Positions 60,836 to 64,000 of a DNA stretch of 64,000 bases are shown here, one piece after another. Numbering within the stretch: the first letter of the stretch is position 1; each line of letters starts with the position of its first letter. The notes under the pieces are model-generated. The model was not told the origin of the DNA and made no database searches. It was given only the letters and a program-made list of their open reading frames with translations. The DNA comes from an uncultured Lachnospiraceae bacterium (GTDB lineage: Bacteria > Bacillota > Clostridia > Lachnospirales > Lachnospiraceae): the NCBI GenBank assembly GCA_947384285.1, contig CANDGI010000002.1, positions 1 to 64,000 of the forward strand, given 5' to 3'. Made by a program: the position numbers and the translations under genes.

Positions 60836-62981
60836 ATCCATACCCTCCTGGCTGCCCGGCATGGATATCCAGGGAAAGATTTCCTGGGTAACACAGGCAG
60901 TCCCAAGCCGGATGGACATCCATTCCCTGGACGGAGGCTTTTCCAAAATCCTGGGGATACATCCCAAGATTCTGCACAGAGACAATGCAATCCAGCCCTT
61001 CCAATTCCCAATAAAGCTGTTCAAGCCTTAGGACTTCCCCAAACTCCTGGCTGCCCTCCCGGTAATCCAAAAACTTTTTTATCACATGTTCTATCTCCTC
61101 CCTGCAATGTTCATAATGGCGTTTCACATAGAGGACGCCCCGGACGTCGACTGCCACATACCTGGGGCCGGAAAAACAGATGCTTGCCCCCAGCAGCCGC
61201 CTTGGCTCGAAATATGTTTCCAGGATATTCTGGTACAGGGGCGTAAGCTCCGGGAAAGGCTCTTTGGACCATGGCTTTACCGCTGCAAGGATTTCATTTT
61301 TATCTTCATCCATCACCACCCTTACTTTGTGGATGCAAAGCCCTGGAACCCTCTGTGCCATCCTCTCATAATCCCTGGCACAGACAGCCGTCTGTGGCTC
61401 TTTCACCTCCTCGTAGAGCCTTCGCGCCGCCATTTTTAAGGATTCCTTCTGCCTTCCGCCCATCCCCGGGGCAGGATTGGACAATTCCAGCTCCCCGAAA
61501 GCCCCTCTGGCAAAAAAAGTCCTGCCTGCCCGGACATTCCCGGCTTCTCCCTGGCAGGTGGAAATGCTGGCAAGAAACAATTGTGCTCCCACAAAGCCAC
61601 CGGCGTCCAGAATACGTATCCTCCCTTCCTCCTCCAAAAGCTCATACTTTAAATCCCCGTCCTTTGTCCTGTCTGGCTTCACAAAATCATAGTAATCCCC
61701 ATCCTTATCCTGCCGCTTCGCCAACAGGCAGAAATTTCTCGGCGCTATCTGGCTCACCGGAAGCTGCAGCAGCTGGTTATCATAACCATATACCATCCCA
61801 AGCGCAGACTTTCGCATCATCTCTTCCGTATAAACCACAATCCTGGCCGCGTCCCTCCCCCCGGCAGGGCCATACCCGGATTTCTGTCTGCTAAATGTTA
61901 TGACAGCCTTTTCTCCCTTCTGGGAAACCTCATAATAACGCCCTTTTCCGCCGCGTCCTTCAAATTCATTTTGCCAGCAGCATTTCCCTTCTTCCTGGGA
62001 AACTTCATAACAGTTCCACTTTCCGCCGCATCCATCAGACTCATATTGGCGGTAAGAATTCCCTTCCTCCTCCCGGCAATATACCCGGAAATACCCATTT
62101 TCCAGCAAATCGCTGTCCAGCTCAATGGGCTGCCCAGCACAGAAATTTTTTACAGCGCATCCTGTCTTATGCTGAAATGCTTCCAAAAGAAATCCATGGA
62201 CGGAAAGAAGCTGGGGCGCAGTATCATAGGATGCTTCTTTTAAAACGCCCCGGATACAATAACCGCTGTTTGGCATCCCAGAATAAACCACAGCCCCGTG
62301 GATTCCAGAAAACACCAGCTCCCCATGGGTAAGGAAGGCCTCTGTTTGATCCTTACAGGAAATTTCCTGAAATCCTTCCTGGGTATAGCACTGCCAGGAA
62401 ACCTCTGCAAACCTCTGGCCTGCTGTCCCCTCAAAATCATTGCGGCAGGGCGTCTTTACCACATCCACATAAAAATAAAATTCCTCCTCTTGCGGCAGGG
62501 AGTCCATGATAAAATACACTGCATTTCCCGCTTTGGGGCAATCACCGAAAATTTTTATGCTCATAGGTATCTCCTCCTGCAAGAGCACGCCCCCATCCAG
62601 GATTTTTTCTTCCTCCATGCCATAGACCCCCACCAGCTTATGCCCTCCTGCTCTCTGGGGCTTCTCTGTCTCAAAAACCGTTTCCCCCACCCAAAACTGC
62701 TGATATGCCGGAAACAGAACAGATTGCCCCGGCTGTTTCATCTTTAGCAATACCCTGGCACAGGCCCCGGGACGGCGGATAATGCCTGCCATCTTCAGCA
62801 GGTTTTCCACCGCTCCCTGGGAAAATCCATCCATACTCTTCTGCTGCATCATATGAAATGCAATAAAATATTCCAATATGGTAACGCCAGGGTCGGAAGG
62901 ATTGAAATTCGTCCACTCCGAAGTGTACACAGGAATTTTTTTCAGGCTCTCTTCCCACCATTCTTCAAATGTCTTATCCAT
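60828..62981 (-). CDS. Baseplate J-like wedge protein (Afp12/gpJ type)
   Basis: The 717-residue protein opens with TSEWTNFNPSDPGVTILEYF, the start signature of putative baseplate assembly proteins of contractile injection systems. The C-terminal half has DYERMAQRVPGLCIHKVRVV, the J-protein core, and RYVAVDVRGVLYVKRHYEHC. Between about 320 and 375 lies an imperfect tandem duplication of about 25 residues (GGKWNCYEVSQEEGKCCWQN then GGKGRYYEVSQKGEKA). GAGGGAAGG precedes the ATG. It lies 40 bases after a second J-like gene and overlaps the tail-protein gene. Confidence 0.82.
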   Translation of the reverse strand: MDKTFEEWWEESLKKIPVYTSEWTNFNPSDPGVTILEYFIAFHMMQQKSMDGFSQGAVENLLKMAGIIRRPGACARVLLKMKQPGQSVLFPAYQQFWVGETVFETEKPQRAGGHKLVGVYGMEEEKILDGGVLLQEEIPMSIKIFGDCPKAGNAVYFIMDSLPQEEEFYFYVDVVKTPCRNDFEGTAGQRFAEVSWQCYTQEGFQEISCKDQTEAFLTHGELVFSGIHGAVVYSGMPNSGYCIRGVLKEASYDTAPQLLSVHGFLLEAFQHKTGCAVKNFCAGQPIELDSDLLENGYFRVYCREEEGNSYRQYESDGCGGKWNCYEVSQEEGKCCWQNEFEGRGGKGRYYEVSQKGEKAVITFSRQKSGYGPAGGRDAARIVVYTEEMMRKSALGMVYGYDNQLLQLPVSQIAPRNFCLLAKRQDKDGDYYDFVKPDRTKDGDLKYELLEEEGRIRILDAGGFVGAQLFLASISTCQGEAGNVRAGRTFFARGAFGELELSNPAPGMGGRQKESLKMAARRLYEEVKEPQTAVCARDYERMAQRVPGLCIHKVRVVMDEDKNEILAAVKPWSKEPFPELTPLYQNILETYFEPRRLLGASICFSGPRYVAVDVRGVLYVKRHYEHCREEIEHVIKKFLDYREGSQEFGEVLRLEQLYWELEGLDCIVSVQNLGMYPQDFGKASVQGMDVHPAWDCLCYPGNLSLDIHAGQPGGYGYE

Positions 62982-63021
62982 CTGCCTTCCCTCGCTTTAT
63001 ATAATATTTAGCTTTCTTCGG

Positions 63022-63999
63022 CTAACGCGGCTCCAGGATATGTACCTTGTGCTGCCCGCTTTTACAGATAAAAAAAAGAGAATCCGGCATTTTTTCCAAT
63101 TCCATCTCACACACTCCTGTTTTGCCCTGATATTTTCCTGTAATCATGATATGCTGGATGTCTGCCTTGCAAGAGGTTCTGCGAAGGCATAGAAGAATCT
63201 GGGACGGCTTTGGCAGCTCCCCGATTTCCCAGCCTGTATGGGATTCATCAGAAATGGGATTCAAAAAATCCTTCAGTGCCTGGATTAATTTGTTTTGAAC
63301 CTGAAAGCTTTCCTCCCATCCTTCCTTTTTTACCCACAGCTCCACAGATATTTCTACCGGTACCGGCGCAGCCACAGAAAGCTTATCCTTGCGGATAGAC
63401 ATCTCGCACCGGGCATAGAGATGCTCTTTGATTCCGTCCGCTTCCCGGATAAAAGAATCCGGTCCTTTGGCAAAATCCTTCATCAACACCACAAGGCAGA
63501 TATGGCCTGGCTCCCTGGCTCCCGCCGGGTTCCTCCCCACAAGGCAGGATACCTTATCAATATTGTCCGAATAGGACTTCACCTCCCGGACATAGTCTAA
63601 CCGGGTCAGGACTCTCCGGCGGCGGCTGAATTGTCCGGCTCCCCTTTTCAAGGCTTTGTCCAGGGTTTCCTGGCCAGCTCCCCCAAAGGCTGGGAGAGGA
63701 TTATTGCAGCTTCCATAAAAAGGAACCTTTGATACAAAATTCCGGATTGCCCCTGCTGGGACATTCCCGTCTGCCCCATCACATACCCTGACCGCCGCAC
63801 AGAAGGTTACATCCCCGGTGACCCCTGGGATTTTCACATGTACGCCATCCCCGAACCGCAGCTCCCCCTGTGCCCTGTCTAAGATATAATGCCTGTCCTG
63901 CGGCCTGGAATTTTCAAAATCCCAGACCTCCTCCCATTTCACATAAAAATTCTGGATATGTCCTGCGGTATCATATTCTGCACGAGCCTTTTTTGGCAT
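63022..63999 (-). CDS. Baseplate J-like protein (Afp11 type), 5' end outside the window
   Basis: The 325 residues inside the window match the C-terminal half of baseplate assembly proteins: WEEVWDFENSRPQDRHYILD, LRFGDGVHVKIPGVTGDVTF, ADGNVPAGAIRNFVSKVPFY, and TRLDYVREVKSYSDNIDKVS. An ATG lies at the very edge (63999) but no upstream sequence is visible and the family is longer, so I treat it as partial. Two consecutive J-like proteins are typical of eCIS and some tailocin baseplates. Confidence 0.8.
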   Translation of the reverse strand: MPKKARAEYDTAGHIQNFYVKWEEVWDFENSRPQDRHYILDRAQGELRFGDGVHVKIPGVTGDVTFCAAVRVCDGADGNVPAGAIRNFVSKVPFYGSCNNPLPAFGGAGQETLDKALKRGAGQFSRRRRVLTRLDYVREVKSYSDNIDKVSCLVGRNPAGAREPGHICLVVLMKDFAKGPDSFIREADGIKEHLYARCEMSIRKDKLSVAAPVPVEISVELWVKKEGWEESFQVQNKLIQALKDFLNPISDESHTGWEIGELPKPSQILLCLRRTSCKADIQHIMITGKYQGKTGVCEMELEKMPDSLFFICKSGQHKVHILEPR

Positions 64000-64000
64000 T

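Noticed and set aside
1..64000. tRNA or rRNA genes
   Set aside because: I looked for cloverleaf-type arms and conserved rRNA stretches while reading and saw none; a covariance search would be needed to exclude them fully.

Overview
The window reads as a chromosomal segment of a Clostridia bacterium, most likely a gut Lachnospiraceae (Bacillota). The evidence is the gene order (ackA-DUF177-rpmF ... plsX-acpP-rnc-smc-ftsY; ylxM-ffh-rpsP-khpA-rimM-trmD; rpmE-DUF1385-prmC-prfA), Clostridia-typical families (DUF4364, DUF1385, YesL), strong AGGAGG-type ribosome binding sites and consensus sigma-A promoters. The genus cannot be fixed from the sequence alone.

Positions 1 to about 5570 are an accessory, partly decayed region. 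It holds a frameshifted gene at the left edge, a small lipoprotein, two tandem paralogous secreted Cys-rich Ig-like (BIG2) proteins behind a perfect consensus promoter, a small HTH regulator, small hypothetical genes, a J-domain gene broken by one extra base, an IS110-type fragment and a DDE-transposase fragment. This debris abuts a D-Ala-D-Ala carboxypeptidase gene that has lost its 5' part, including the catalytic Ser/Lys.

From about 6.5 to 26 kb come core and metabolic genes: cardiolipin synthase, an intracellular-type subtilase, a ferredoxin-domain aldo/keto reductase, proA, threonine dehydratase, and the ftsY-smc-rnc-acpP-plsX / rpmF-DUF177 / ackA block, then a Cache-domain chemoreceptor. 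Positions 26.7 to 31.9 kb are a complete trehalose module: trehalose-6-phosphate hydrolase, an EIIBCA permease and a divergent GntR regulator, with three palindromic operators between the divergent promoters. Positions 32 to 46.6 kb carry prfA-prmC-DUF1385-rpmE, a large secreted FN3 protein, rho, a malic enzyme, a radical SAM protein with DUF4364, and a CBS/DRTGG pyrophosphatase with a flavin reductase. Positions 46.8 to 52 kb hold the SRP/ribosome block and a stand-alone FeoB-associated Cys-rich protein behind a Fur-box-like site. Positions 52 to 58 kb hold a membrane-fused spermidine synthase, a secreted GH5 glucanase and an MBOAT/SGNH acyl-transfer pair facing an XRE regulator that appears to control both directions.

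The right end (about 58.4 to 64 kb) is the most interesting region. Three same-strand genes encode two baseplate J-like proteins and a P2 gpI-like tail protein, the signature of a contractile injection system or tailocin. They are followed on the same strand by a STAS anti-sigma-antagonist-like protein and an FtsE-like ATPase without FtsX. The rest of the putative tail locus lies beyond the window.

A second theme is the abundance of short tandem duplications with 29 to 77 bp units. They occur inside genes (treC, treP, rho, the radical SAM gene, both complete tail genes) and between genes (ilvA-proA, treC-treP, 34.97 kb, 46.67 kb). Two small dispersed repeat families also recur. One duplication repeats a gene's Shine-Dalgarno/start region and lengthens the upstream protein.
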